Positions 22,974-36,203 of a stretch of DNA of 64,000 nucleotides are shown piece after piece (the stretch's first letter is position 1; each line of letters starts with the position of its first letter). This stretch comes from Cryptomeria japonica (lineage: Eukaryota; Streptophyta; Pinopsida; Cupressales; Cupressaceae). The notes beneath the pieces are model-generated. The model saw only the letters and a list, made by a program, of their open reading frames with translations. It was not told the DNA's origin and did no database searches. The stretch covers positions 149,235,744 to 149,299,743 of the forward strand of contig NC_081407.1 of the NCBI RefSeq assembly GCF_030272615.1. Reading direction: 5' to 3'. The position numbers and the translations under genes are program-made.

Positions 22974-24990
22974 GTCATCACTATCAATGACCGTCAATCT
23001 GAAGCTTTTGGTCTTTTCATATTGATTCATCAGGGCTATCCTCTAGCTCCTGCCTTATATGTTCTTGCGGCAGAGGGTTTTGGGCACTTGCTTGCTAACA
23101 CCATTTCTGCTGGATGTGTCCATGGAATCTCCCTGCCTGAGTCACCTTCTTAACTTGTCAATGGCCATTTTGCAGATGATTCCTTTCTCACTCTCATTGA
23201 GGACGAAAATAATGTTTAGGCTACTCTTCAATGTTTGGACACTTTTTGCTTGGCTTCCGACTCAACCATTCAATGACACAAGACACAATTCTATAGGCAG
23301 TCTTTTCTTCCTGCCTTGCCTTGGATACTTCAATATGGCTAGAAATGGCTTCATCATGGCAAAAATTTTTACTTTCTGGGAATTCCTTTTGCCTTTAAAG
23401 CTTCACCTATGGATCTTTGGAATGTTGTTTTAGCTAGGATTGAGAAAAAATTAGCCTATTGGATAACCAAACCTCTCTCTCTGGCTGGAAAATTTCAAAT
23501 TTGTTTGAAGGTTTTGGCTGCCACTCATGTCTATTATTATTCATGTTGGGCTCCTTCTAAGGCCTCTTACATGAAGTTGGAAAGACTTTTGCGGGATTTT
23601 CTTTGGGCCTCTAGTTTCGACGATCAAGGTTATCACAAAGTCGCTTGGGAGTATTGTTGCCTTCCTAATGAGTCTGGAGGGCTTGGCCTTATTTCTACCC
23701 AGAAACAAGGGCTTTCTTTATGTGATAAATGGATCATCAAAGCCTTATCTAGCGATGGGGCTTGGAAAATCCTTCTTCAGCACTGCATTTCTTCAGGTTT
23801 TCCTACCAATAGGCTGACTTGGAAGGGGATTGGTATTCAAACCCTTCTCATGATGAAAGACCTAGTTCAGATCTAGGGTACTTTTGTTGTTAAAAGAATC
23901 TAGCATGCTTGGGAAGCTATTAAGCCTTGGCTTCAATGGGCGAGTGATGGTTTTCGTGATGGGATCTCCATGAATCAATACAACCTTTGGTGGTTACCTC
24001 TTTTTCAGGTGCAAGGATTACCGCTGGCCAAAATCCATGGTGTTAGTGCTCTGTATTTTCACAACATGACATTAGAACACCTAACCTCTATTTTCTAGAG
24101 TTTCTATGAGTCTTCAATCATGGGATGACCTCCAAGTCCAATTTCATTTGTCTCCACCCGATCGACAAACTTATGACCTTTTGGTTTCGGCCTTACCCTC
24201 ACATCTATTATATAAGCCTGGCATTCAGTCTATCAGACCTTGGTGGAAGGATTGGAAGTGGTATCCTTGGACTCCTATCACTAGCTACAAACCCAAAATG
24301 GGATATCTTTTGTTGGTGCCCCATTTGCCTATGGTCCATATTCTTAACCAACGGTGGTATTTGCAGTCTTCTCAGAAATCCTAGAGACTTAGGTTTCTTT
24401 CTATTTGGTCTGCCACCAATGAACCCAAGATTGCACACTTTGCTTGGTGTGTTCTTTTTCAAGTGTTGCCTTTGGGTTCTAGACTTAAACATTTGGGGTT
24501 TCTTGATCCCAAGTGCCCTTTTTGTGGACATCCAGAAACTTTTATGCACATTTTTTGGTTTTGTAGAAGAGCTCAATAGCATTGGAGTTGGATCCATGAT
24601 TTCTTTCGGCCTTTTCGGCCTGAGCCCTTTTCTTGACATATGGCTCTTCTGGGTGATTCGCCTAGAATCCCCTTCAAGTTTTCCCAAATATGGCATGATT
24701 TTAGAATGGAGATCTTATTTACTCTTTGGAAAGATAGAAATGTTGTTCTTTTCACTCGCAACTCTTTGAATACTAATGTCTCACTCTATGCTAAAGCTTG
24801 CATTTGTAATAATATTTTAATGTAGATTCAGGTACAAGCCGATAAAGTGGCTCTTGAGGTGGGCCACTTACAGGAGCTCCTTCAGCATTGGGGCAATGCC
24901 CCTTGTGCGGTTGCTAGAGTGCCATCGGATTCTGTTTCTATCGACTGCACTTTGCCTCATGGCCATGGCCATGGCCGAAGTTAGTTTGGT
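22974..24990 (+). pseudogene. LINE (non-LTR retrotransposon) RT, 3' half
   Basis: In one frame, with stops, the plus strand reads HQGYPLAPALYVLAAEGF (the conserved G-D/Y-P-L-x-P box of LINE RTs), then NGHFADDSFLTLIEDE near 23,160 (F-A-D-D catalytic motif), then the C-terminal region RIEKKLAYWITKPLSLAGK and YHKVAWEYCCLPNESGGLG (23,420-23,700). After further frame changes comes a zinc-finger-like region (CPFCGH followed by His and Cys, about 24,510-24,570). The 5' half with endonuclease is absent, cut by copia-B at 22,974. No clear poly(A) tail or target duplication is seen near 24,990. It is long dead. Confidence 0.85.
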
Positions 24991-26295
24991 CATGAGCTCT
25001 TGAAATTAGATTAATTTAGTCATGTGATGCCAACTTTAGATAGAGTCATGTTCTCCACTCACCCGATGGAGAATGGTGATCAAATCCATCATAAAAGCCT
25101 AGTCTATGCCAACTTTCACTACAACAAGGAATGCAAAAAAGACATTACACAGGGAATATACCGAATATCTATGATAAAAGAAGGAAAACCTATCTATGAT
25201 AAATTGGGCCAAGTTTGGGAGTGTTGTTTGGTTATACAATGAGCACATATATGTTGAATATCCCATTAAATAATGTATGTGTTGCTCACTGTACGCGTTA
25301 CCGCTTAAGCAAAAGCTTAGACAAATACATATTTTTAGTAGATAATTTTTTTTAAAACAAATTAGATTGCATTGATTGGTATTTGTTTTTGTTTTATATA
25401 GTAAATTAGAAAGTTGTTTTGATTAAGTTATATAAATGTTAATATTTTATCTTTATATTGTGAATTACAACAATTCAATTAGTGTCAAATTACATTGATG
25501 TTGGCATTTTTGTCTTTATATGTTGGCTACTAATTGGCATTTAGTTGTGGTTATTCAAGAGATTCTAAGGTTGGGTAGGTCTTTAGACTTTGTTATTTTT
25601 TGTCATATTCCTAGAGAATGGAAGATCATAGAAGTTTGCCTAGCAAAATGAGCATCTAATAGAATGTAGGGTTGGAATATTGCGAAAATGAGACATCTAC
25701 CTTTGGATTTATCTCATATGTTAGAGAACATAGTTGGGAAGAATAGGATTGGATAGTTCTTTTGTCTTTTTGGGTTGTTGGTCACTCTTGCTTTGTAATT
25801 TTCTTCAATCTCTAATAATTTTTTACCCCTTCTATGAAACAAAGGAAGGCATCCACTTATTTGATCCAAGTATAGGCAATGATGTTAACTATTATTTAGA
25901 CAAGAATAAATGAAGTAAATATGAGGAACTAACTTGTTATTAACTATTATTTAGACAAAAATAAATGAATTAAATATGAGGAACTAACTTGTTATTAACT
26001 TGATTCCAAGATAGAAAACCATTGTACAAATTTCTACAAGTGTTAGGAGTCACTCTTCACTTCTTTTCAATGTAGAAGTTACAGTTACTAGCTTTAAGAT
26101 GCAATCAATTTCAAAATATATTTTTGCAAGACATATTAGTAATTATAAAGTGTGTATTGCTAATTGTATTGTATTTTTCTTTGGGAAAGAACGTAGACAA
26201 ACATGGTGCTTCGTCATGCTAGATATCTGTTTTGAATTTTGTGATTACTGCATGTTAAAAATAAGTTATGGAGTGTGGTTAATATTTATATCACA
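24991..26295. other. AT-rich spacer without a recognisable gene
   Basis: No ORF here has recognisable motifs; the 61-73 codon frames at 25,024 and 26,099 look like chance. The only structure I see is a 55-bp tandem duplication (25,886-25,996). It may be old, unrecognisable transposon sequence or unique DNA. Confidence 0.5.
25886..25996. repeat. 55-bp direct tandem duplication
   Basis: ATTATTTAGACAA(G/A)AATAAA starts at 25,891 and again at 25,946; AACTTGTTATTAACT starts at 25,931 and 25,986. The two copies differ by only a few bases, so the duplication is younger than the surrounding decay. Confidence 0.85.
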
Positions 26296-28650
26296 AACTT
26301 ATATTTGTGGATACCCCTAACTTGTCTCTCAAATAGAAAAATATATCTACAAGCAAAGGATTAGTGAAAATATCAGCAATTTGTTCCTTTGTAGATACAT
26401 ATTCTAGCTTCACCCTCTGTTCACTGACTTTCTCTCTCAAGTTATTATATTTAGTTGATATATGCTTAGTCTTTGAATGCTACACCAAATTCTTAGACAT
26501 GTTTATAGCACTGGAATTATCACAGTATATAACAATAGGCTCATCGTAAATAACTCTGATATCTTTCAACATTTGTTTCATCCAAACTATCTAAGTGCAA
26601 TTACTAGCAACAACAATGTACTCAACTTCAATAGTAGACAAAGATACTGAATCTTGTTTCTAGCTAGCCCATGAAACCAACATCTTACCTAAAAAGAATG
26701 CCCCATCAGTAGTACTCTTCTGGTCATCAATATCAACAGCCCAATCGACATCAATTTAAGCACACAACATGAAATCATCATTCTTTGGATACTACAAACC
26801 ATAATCCTCAGTTCCCTTTAGATATATGAATATGCTTCTAACAATAGTGACATGACTCTCCTTCGAATTAGGTTGATATCTATTAGCCATACACACAACA
26901 TGCATAATGTCAGGACTAGTCTGAGTAAGATATAGTTGTCCACCAACCATAGATCTATACAAACTCTAATTAGCTTTAGGAGATTCATTATTTTTAGACA
27001 ATTTACAACCAGTCACCATAGGAGTTCCAACTGGTTTGGAATCATCTAATCCAAACTTCTTCAACAATTCCTTCACATACTTAGTGTTTGATATAAAGAT
27101 ACCTTTTCATGTTTGTGTAATCTACAAACCTAAGAAAAATTTCATCTCACCAATCATAGACATCTCAAATTCTTTTTGCATATCATTGGAAAACTTCTTA
27201 CTCATATCATCATCACCACAAAAAATAATGTCATCAACAAAGACTTCAACAATTAGAATGTTATCATTTTCAATCTTAAAGTACAATTACTATCAACACC
27301 TTTGATAAATCCTAATTTTAGCAAGTATTTGTCTAATCTATCATACTAGGCTCTAGGAGCTTGTTTCAATCCATAAAGTGATTTCTTCAACTTACATACC
27401 ATGTCTCCATCATCTGATAGTAATAATCCACCAGGTTGTTCAATGTAAAATTCTTCTTCTAGATCACCATTCAAAAATGTAGATTTGACATCCATCTGAT
27501 ATACCTTGAAATATTTGTAAACATAATAAGCAAGCAACAATATAACAACTTCAATTCTGGAAACCAGAGAAAATCTTTCTTCATAATCAATCCCTTCTTG
27601 TTGTGAATATCCTTTGCAGACCAATCTGGCTTTATTTCTGACTACTTCACCAACTTCATTCAATTTGTTCCTAAAAACCCATTTACTACCAATAAAATTT
27701 TTATACTTAGGTCGAGGCACAAGTTCCCAAGTTTTGCTCTTTTCAATATGATCTAACTCTTCTTCCATGGCTCTAATCCAATTATCATCCTTATAGGCTT
27801 CAACAACATCTTTAGGTTCAACTTTAAAAATCAACATGTTTCATCTGCAGCTAACCTTCTTATAGTCATCACACCTTTATTCTTATCACCAATAATCTTA
27901 TTCTCAAAATGATTTAATCTTACATACCTCAGAGTCTTCTGAATGTTCTGATCTTTAGGTTCCTACACATCATCACCACCAATAGCAACATCCAGATTAA
28001 CAGTCTCTACCAGATCATTCTTCCTAGGCTCTTCAGGCTTAATAGGAGTTAAAACAACATGCCGACCTTCATCATAAGCTCTGATCTCTATCCCAAGGTT
28101 TTCATCCACCTTCAGATTTGCACTCTCAACTATCTTTCCCAGTCTCTTATTATAGCACCGACAGGCTTTGCTATTTGTAGAATATCCCAAAAAGATACCT
28201 TCATCACTTCTAGAATCAAACTTTCCAATATCTTCATCTATCTTGATATATCATTTGGTACCAAAAAATTTGAAAGATTTCACAGTAGGAACATGAGCAA
28301 ACCAAAGCTCATAAGGGGTCTTACCAATATCAATTTTTATATGAACTCTATTGAATGTATAGACTGCAGTGCTAATATATTCTCTCCAGTAGACCTTTGG
28401 AACATTTCCTTCAATCGACATGGTTCTTGCAGCATCTAAAATAGTATGGTTCTTCCTTTCAACAATCACATTCTACTGTGGGGTCCTAGGAGTAGAAAGT
28501 TGTCCTCTGATTCCATTCATCTCACAGAAAGAATTGAACTCATCGAAACAAAATTATCTACCTCTATCAGATCTCAGACACTTTAGCTTCAATCTGAACT
28601 CAGTTTCAACTTTAGCTTTGAATATCTTGAATTTCTCAAATGCTTCTTGT
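26296..28650 (-). pseudogene. copia-D pol relic: integrase, RT and RNase H
   Basis: The minus strand carries integrase C-terminal sequence (VERKNHTILDAARTM, 28,469-28,251), a linker, then RT ([45 protein letters not shown], 27,837-27,346) and degraded RNase H to about 26,300. Stops and frameshifts are frequent. No LTR or polypurine tract remains at its left end. On the right it diverges from copia-B at about 28,647, just before LTR-H. It is more diverged from copia-A and copia-B than they are from each other, for example in the linker between integrase and RT. Confidence 0.8.
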
Positions 28651-28656
28651 CAACAT

Positions 28657-29687
28657 GTAAAAATTGTAGAACTAATTAAATTAATTTAATCATCATTTAT
28701 TCACTTATTAATTAAACTAAGGTTTAGTTAATATCCCTATTTTTCCAATTAGCCTATTAATCAAATTAAACATTTGATTAAAATCCTTTTCTTCTAGCCT
28801 AACCTATTAATTAAACTAAGGTTTGATTAAGTACCCTTTAGCCATTGAATTGAATAAATCTTATTTATTTAATTAAAATCCCTTTTCCCTTTTAATTTAA
28901 TTCACATTTGATTAAAATCCAATTGTATTTAAATAAACCATTATTTATTTGTGAATAGTCCCCCCACTTGCAAATCCTACAAATGCAAGTTGCACCCCTT
29001 TTGGCCAAAATAAATCTTTTATTTTATCTAAAAATGCCTATTTTCCTCCACTTGCATTCTCCTACATTTTCCATTAGCATCTTAATATTCTTCTAGAACA
29101 TCTCCAACCCCTCATTAATTAGCCTAATTCCTCTATTCATGTCACATCCCTAAATCTGGGGGAGTCACTTCTCCAAATTTAGAAGAAAGTATTCTAAATG
29201 TGTTGAAGACTTTGCCTTCTTCAACAAGTTAACTTGTTGAGTCTTCCAAACTTGTAAGGTTATCTAACTTTCAACAAGTTAACCTCCAAAGTCTTCAACG
29301 AGCATTTAATGCCTCTTGCAAGACATCATCCTAGCCCATGATGGTTATCCCTTTGACCATCCCTTGACTTTGCACAAGAGTTTACCTCTTAGACAAGAGC
29401 ATGCTCCCTTGGATAATATCATTATTCAATGATGTCATTCCTTAATGGTATCCCTAATACTTACTTACCATCTAATGCTTGCTTAGCATCCTCTCAAGCC
29501 ATCTCAAGGTGACATTTATCAACTTGGGGCTGGATTGAATTCCCCTCATGGATTGATAACTTTCAATCCTAGACCTTGTTGAGATTGCTCAATCTCAACC
29601 ATCCATTTCTCTATTTTCTCTATAATTAGAGCCTCTTTCTTCAATCAATGAATCCATCTTCTTTTGCATCCATATTATAGTTATTTT
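28657..29687 (+). repeat. truncated gypsy LTR (H), related to the gypsy-E LTR
   Basis: It starts with TGTA at about 28,657 (28,666 is possible) and shares several blocks with the gypsy-E LTR at 38,153: an AT-rich ATTAATTAAA start, GTCACATCCCTAA then AGTCACTTCTC (29,146 versus 38,569), CTTTCAATCCT then CCATCCATT, and a TATA-like TATAATTAGAGCC (29,621) versus CTATAAATAAAGC. It is cut at 29,688 by the copia-C LTR. No internal region remains, and no gene is present. Confidence 0.7.
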
Positions 29688-31955
29688 TGTTAAAATAACC
29701 AGTGGACAACTAAGAGGGGGGTGAATCAGTTGTCAACAGATTATATTAATCAAACCACTTTATAACCTTTAACCATAGTACATAAACATTGACTACCGGA
29801 ATAGAAGAAATAGATACCAGTAAGTGATAAAACTTAAGAATGAGACAGAGAATTAATACAATGCAACCATACCACATAACACCATGATTTGTATGTGAAA
29901 AACTCGGTAAAGGGAAAAACCATGGTGAGAAGCCTACCCATAGTTAGATGATACTTCTGTAGCAAGTATATGATACAATATGGGGCCTGCACATTCAGGG
30001 AGGCACACTACCTAGAGCGTAGTGCTCATTACAAAGGAGTCTCACTGACTACAAAGAGCTTATAACCACCTCAATATAATTGGACAACAATAAAAAGGAA
30101 TGAACTGCCAATGATAGCAACTACCATGCCTAATTAAAGTCTTGGTTAAGCTCAATACCAGAGGCCTTTAACCTCTTACATAAACCTAATTTGATCACCT
30201 ATGATCGACCAAATCTCCTTCGCATATGATATTTCATTCCATGACCACGACCATTATCTACAATGAGATCTTACATCAATTTATACAAACCCTAAGGCCT
30301 AAACCAATTAGGTCGGCCACCTAAAAGATATTACAATAAAATAATTACATACATTCATATTACAATGATATACCATGTCGGCTTTAGACCAAAACAACAT
30401 CAACCAATCCATAAATCATCCCTATAACATGTAGAGAACACGTTATATGATACCGGTCCATAACGTGGACCCAAATAGATTCACCATGCCAAAGCGATGT
30501 CTCTAATTAGTCGAGGCACGGAAAAAGATCACCTTTTGCATCCTGAATTCAATCTAGAAGCCACACCAACACCACTTATGCATCCTGTCAAAGATTCTCA
30601 GTAAAATCTCTGTCAGTAAAACCTTAAACCCTTATTGGTATAGGCTTACTAGAGAGTATGATAGCATCTGATCATAAATTCAATACCAACTGACCAAAAA
30701 TACTCCAAAAAAATCATTTAACCAAACATATTCCATTGATCCAAACATGTTGGTAGTATCCAACTGATAGACCCTTCTGCTGGTAACACTAGATCTTCTA
30801 TCAGTAACCAAAATCTGTCCATCGATAACCAATCATAACAACTAGTGTTGACATCAATGACAAAACATCAATGCAACACATAATCAATTCCTTTATATTG
30901 CCAACAATCTCCCCCTTTGGCATTGATGGCGACACCAGATGTGAAAAAGGAAACATCTTAGTACCAAGAAATGCCAAAAATTTCTCATAGAAGATATAAC
31001 AATGAAAAACTGAAAAATCCCAGCAAACCCCCTTGAGGAGTGCAGTCCAATCTGAAATTGATCTGATTCTCTCTCCCATATGACATATTATGACATTATT
31101 TTTCACATATAACTCTCCCCCTTTGACATCAATGTCAAAGATATGACATAGATATTAAAATCCTATGAATCTCAAAGCTGACTACTCTCCCTGAGTAGTA
31201 GCACCACTACATCAATCCAGAGAAAAGGATAAAGATGATGATGCATACTAGACTGATGCTCTGCTCCATCAATTAAGTTATTGCTGGAGGGGTAGATACC
31301 CCTAACCTATCTCTCAAATATTCAAATGATTCCTTAGACAATGATTTAGTGAGTATATCTGCAATCTTCTCTTTAGTGTTCACATAAACCAATTTGACTT
31401 TCTTTTCCTCCACCTTTTCTTTCAAAAAGTTATATTTTATTGAAATGCTTTTAGTATTAGAGTGAAATACCGAATTCTTAGATATGTCAATACTTATAGA
31501 GTTATCATAATAGATAACTACCAGCTCACTTTAATTTACCTTGATATCCTTCAACATTTTCTTCATCCACAAGAGTTGAGTGCATTTAGTCATTGTTGCA
31601 ACATATTCAACTTCTACAGTAGATAAAGAAATGCATGACTTTTTTTTGCTAATCCATGAAACCAATTTCTTTCCAAGAAAGAAATCTCCAGCAGAAGTGC
31701 TCTTCCTATCAACAGTATCTCCTACCCAATCTGCATCTGTATATGCACATAAAGTGAAGTTATCATCTGTAGAGTACCATAAGCCATATTCTATTGTTCC
31801 TTGCAAATACCAGAATATCCTCTTTACTGCAGATTCATGTTTTTCTTTAGGATTACTTTGATATCTTGAAACGATACTTACCACATTCATAATATCCAGT
31901 CTAGTCTGAGTTAGATATAGCAAGCAACTACCGGTACCAACCGGTAAGAACACAA
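29688..31955 (-). mobile_element. copia-C: 3' end of a Ty1/copia element
   Basis: It comprises a 3' LTR (30,906-29,688, 1,219 bp; plus-strand TGTTAAAATAACC ... CCAACA), polypurine tract at 30,907-30,925 and about 1 kb of pol with RNase H. The RNase H frame is 31,953-31,531, with LYLTQTRLDIMNVVSIVSRY, AVKRIFWYLQGTIEYGLWYS, CAYTDADWVGD, KKSCISLSTVEVEYVA and TQLLWMKKMLKDI, fairly intact. At about 31,945 the pol sequence is interrupted by foreign sequence of the 853-bp array. Everything upstream in the element (RT, integrase, gag and 5' LTR) is missing. Confidence 0.85.
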
Positions 31956-34450
31956 AAAACTACACACTGAACTAAACTGAAAGGAAATATTTTTGGTTGA
32001 TATAAGATTGCTCAAAGACTGGGGATGCTCCTGCATGAATATAGTAAGTATGTAATGACATGAAATGATATGTCAGAGTTGAACGAACAAACTAAACAAT
32101 GAGGATGCAAAATTATAACTAAGGGTACAAAAAAATGAAAATAAAATTGTGAAGGAAACAATATGATGAACATTTTGTGAAGAAACTAAACAATGAGGAT
32201 GCAAAATTATAACTAAGGGTGCAAAAAAATGAAAATAAAATAGTGAAGGAAACAATATGATGAACATTTTGTGAAGATTGCAAAACTATGAGGTTGTCAT
32301 GTAGTGATGAAAGAAATAATCATTTTGTCAAGCTATAAGAATGTACAATGTTTCCTGAAACAGTAAGGGATATAAAATGTTTCTTACTTCTTTCACTATT
32401 TCCTTCATAACCGTATTATTCTCAGTTTCAAGTAAATGTTCTTTGTGTTGTTTCCTTCATGTTCGTATTGTTCTCAATTTTCTAAATACGTATTATTTTC
32501 TAACCCCATGTTGTTTGGAATGGAATGGTCTTTATTTTTTTTCCTTGTTGTTTCTTTCCTTGTCAGTTTTCTAAATGCATAATTTTTTTCCCTCCTACTC
32601 TTTGTTTTTTAAACTCTTTCTTACTTTTAACGGTCTTAAGGATATGTTTTTTTTGTGGACCCTTGTTGCCATATATCCTTAAACCCTTTTTGCTGATATA
32701 AATCCATACTTTGATATCTTGAAACAATACTTACCACATTCATAATATCTAGTCTAGTCTGAGTTAGCTATAGCAAGCAACTACCGGTACCAACCGGTAA
32801 GAACACAAAAAATTGCACATTGAACTAAACTGAAAGGAAATATTTTTGGTTGATACAAGATTGCTCAAAGACTGGGGATGCTCCTGCATGAATATAGTAT
32901 GTATGTAATGACATGAAATGATATGTCAGAGTTGAACGAACAAACTAAACAATGAGGATGCAAAATTATAACTAAGGGTACAAAAAAATGAAAATAAAAT
33001 TGTGAAGGAAACAATATGATGAACATTTTGTGAAGAAACTAAACAATGAGGATGCAAAATTATAACTAAGGGTGCAAAAAAATGAAAATAAAATAGTGAA
33101 GGAAACAATATGATGAACATTTTGTGAAGATTGCAAAACTATGAGGTTGTCATGTAGTGATGAAAGAAATAATCATTTTGTCAAGCTATAAGAATGTACA
33201 ATGTTTCCTGAAACAGTAAGGGATATAAAATGTTTCTTACTTCTTTCACTATTTCCTTCATAACCGTATTATTCTCAGTTTCAAGTAAATGTTCTTTGTG
33301 TTGTTTCCTTCATGTTCGTATTGTTCTCAATTTTCTAAATACGTATTATTTTCTAACCCCATGTTGTTTGGAATGGAATGGTCTTTATTTTTTTTCCTTG
33401 TTGTTTCTTTCCTTGTCAGTTTTCTAAATGCATAATTTTTTTCCCTCCTACTCTTTGTTTTTTAAACTCTTTCTTACTTTTAAGGGTCTTAAGGATATGT
33501 TTTTTTTGTGGACCCTTGTTGCCATATATCCTTAAACCCTTTTTGCTGATATAAATCCATACTTTGATATCTTGAAACAATACTTACCACATTCATAATA
33601 TCTAGTCTAGTCTGAGTTAGATATAGCAAGCAACTACCAGTACCAACCGGTAAGAACACAAAAAATTGCACACTGAACTAAACTGAAAGGAAATATTTTT
33701 GGTTGATACAAGATTGCTCAAAGACTGGGGATGCTCCTGCATGAATATAGTAAGTATGTAATGACATGAAATGATATGTCAGAGTTGAACGAACAAACTA
33801 AACAATGAGGATGCAAAATTATAACTAAGGGTACAAAAAAATGAATATAAAATTGTGAAGGAAACAATATGATGAACATTTTGTGAAGAAACTAAACAAT
33901 GAGGATGCAAAATTATAACTAAGGGTGCAAAAAAATGAAAATAAAATAGTGAAGGAAACAATATGATGAACATTTTGTGAAGATTGCAAAACTACAAGGT
34001 TGTCATGTAGTGATGAAAGAAATAATCATTTTGTCAAACTATAAGAATGTACAATGTTTCCTGAAATAGCAAGGGATACAAGAATGATTGTAAATTAGTG
34101 AGGATCTAAAATAGTATGGATTTATATCAGCAAAAAGGGTTTAAGGATATATGGCAACAAGGGTCAACAAAAAAAACATATCCTTAAGACCATTAAAAGT
34201 AAGAAAGAGTTTAAAAAACAAAGGGTAGGAGGGAAAAAAATTATGCGTTTAGAAAACTGACAAGGAAAGAAACAACAAGGAAAAAAAATAAAGACCATTC
34301 CATTCTAGACATCATGGGGTTAGAAAATAATACGTATTTAGAAAATTGAGAACAATATGAACATGAAGGAAACAACACAAAGAACATTTACTTGAAACTG
34401 AGAATAATACAGTTATGAAGGAAATAGTGAAAGAAGTAAGAAACATTTTA
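31856..34450. repeat. 853-bp tandem array, last unit with an inverted half
   Basis: CTTTGATATCTTGAAAC begins at 31,856, 32,709 and 33,562, exactly 853 bp apart. Each unit has about 100 bp of copia-C RNase H sequence plus about 740 bp of unrelated AT-rich sequence. Units 1 and 2 are nearly identical. Unit 3 follows to about 34,075, then has a 38-bp different spacer, and its second half appears in reverse orientation (34,113-34,450). The 64-65 codon ORFs repeated at 853-bp intervals are parts of this repeat and show no protein family. Either a real local amplification or an assembly effect could give this. Confidence 0.9.
34113..34450 (-). repeat. inverted copy of the 3' half of the 853-bp unit
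   Basis: AGTATGGATTTATATCAGC at 34,113 is the reverse complement of the unit end near 33,545-33,563, and the match continues to GTAAGAAACATTTTA at 34,436-34,450 (reverse complement of 33,223-33,240). The arm is 338 bp. With unit 2 it could form a long hairpin with a loop of roughly 550 bp. Confidence 0.9.
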
Positions 34451-35092
34451 AATACTTGGAACTACTTTGAATTCTTCCTCCTCTTTGATGGATGTTGTCT
34501 TGTGAAGGACTTAAATGGGATGAAAGAGATGTTTTCATGTATACTTGTATGTTGGAAGCTTGTTGTGTTGGTGTGGCATATTTAATGTCTGTACTCTTAT
34601 CAATTTAAATTTTAAATTTGCATTGAATTTGTAGAGTTTATCTCCGATTGCTACTTTTACTTATGATTTGATTGCCCTTCAATGAAAAATGGTGGTCTTA
34701 CACAATTTAATTTGTGGATGCAAGTGGGTTTATATTGAAGTGACTAGTACATGTGCGCTTGAGCTTGAAAGATGGAACAAGGTGGCTGGATAAATGGGAC
34801 AGGGTCATGCAACAAAGTGTTAGTCTAGTCATGTTGTATTAGGCACAAGTTGTCTTAGTACTTGTAGTGCATTGCTAGTTGTCATATTATTTTGGGTTGA
34901 TGGACATCCATGTGACACTATTAAGTTTGTTGGGATTGGATTGGAAAGCCTCATTTGAAATTTTTGTCATGTCTATATGTCATTTACATGGATATGGTAT
35001 TGTTGGAAATGTTGCTATCAATGTCAAAGAAGAGACTTGATTGCACACAAGGTCTACTTATGAAATCAAGGTGATCAACAAAGTATATGGTT
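34451..35092. other. spacer, nothing recognised
   Basis: About 640 bp with no ORF of note, no transposon protein and no clear repeat. Its relation to the array on its left and the solo LTR on its right is unclear. Confidence 0.4.
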
Positions 35093-35097
35093 AAAGG

Positions 35098-36198
35098 TGT
35101 TGGTATTATGGATGACTTTGTCATGTCTTGCATTGGTTTTGTCATTGATATCAACACTTATCTTCTTGGAGGTCTACATTGTTGATTTGGCACTATGGTT
35201 ATATTGGTTTATTGTTGAACCGACATATTGTGTTCACCGGCATGGATATTGGCTTATGCATAGTCACCAGTATATGTTTACTAGTAAGATATATGGTTCA
35301 CCAACAACAATGATAACTTGGAGATCATTTGGTTATGTCGAAGACATGGATTTGGTGTTTTTTTTATTGGTCTAATTAGGTTGATAGATTTGTCTTTACC
35401 GACAGATAGGTCTAGGTTATGGACTAGTACTTGATATCTATTCCAGATCAGCACGTCACATCTTGGAAATGGTTTATTGAATTGATAATATGGTAAAGTT
35501 ATTGAGTCGACATATTGTATCACATCAAGACTTATTTGTAATTGATTTTATTGTAATATCTTTAGTGAGTCGACCTTCTCATTAGGTCTTAGGTTTTGTA
35601 TATATGATTGTAACATCTTATTGAAGATCATAGGATCATATGAGTGTGTTCGAATATTGAAGAGCAAAAATAAGTAGGTCCTTGTGCAAATCATGGAGAT
35701 ATTATTTGAAGGTTGAATGAAATGTTATGAAGGTGTTTGACACTCATGTTCAGAGCTTAAAGCGGTACTAAATCTAGCATTGCAGATGCTATTTTGAGTA
35801 GTACATTATTATTGGATTTAACCATCCAATTGTAGTCAGTGTGACTCGTATTTTATGATTGAGCAGTGAGCTCTAGGCGGTTGGCCTTTCTGCATGTGCA
35901 AACCCCATTTATATACACTTACTATCTATAGTAGTATCATCTGATTGTGGGTAAGGTTTCCCATCGTGGTTTTTCCCCTTATCGGGTTTCCACATCAAAA
36001 TATTTGTGTCATGTGTTGTGAATGTTGTTTCTCTTTTAGTTTCATGCATTAAGTTATACTAGTACTGCTATAATAGTTAATCTCTTTTACCGACACTAAT
36101 TTTAATTTGAAGTAATTTGCATCTGGGTTATAATTTATTGTAAACTAGTTCACAACTGTTTCACCCCCCCTCTCAATTGTCCTTCCTGGTTCCTAACA
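35098..36198 (+). repeat. solo copia LTR (1,101 bp) with perfect target duplication
   Basis: The LTR starts TGTTGGTATTATGGATGA and ends TTCCTAACA in plus orientation; this is the reverse complement of the copia-B type ends. It includes the family hallmark CACCCCCCCTCTCAATTG (36,161 on, reverse complement of the GAGGGGGGTGAA block). The 5 bp before (AAAGG, 35,093-35,097) and after (AAAGG, 36,199-36,203) are identical, as expected for one integration followed by LTR-LTR recombination. No primer site or polypurine tract flanks it. Confidence 0.9.
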
Positions 36199-36203
36199 AA
36201 AGG

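Noticed and set aside
24208-24696. 162-codon minus-strand ORF
   Set aside because: It is antisense to the LINE C-terminal region and shows no family of its own.
32073-33973. Repeated 64-65 codon ORFs at 853-bp spacing
   Set aside because: They recur because the DNA unit is tandemly repeated. No motif or signal supports coding.
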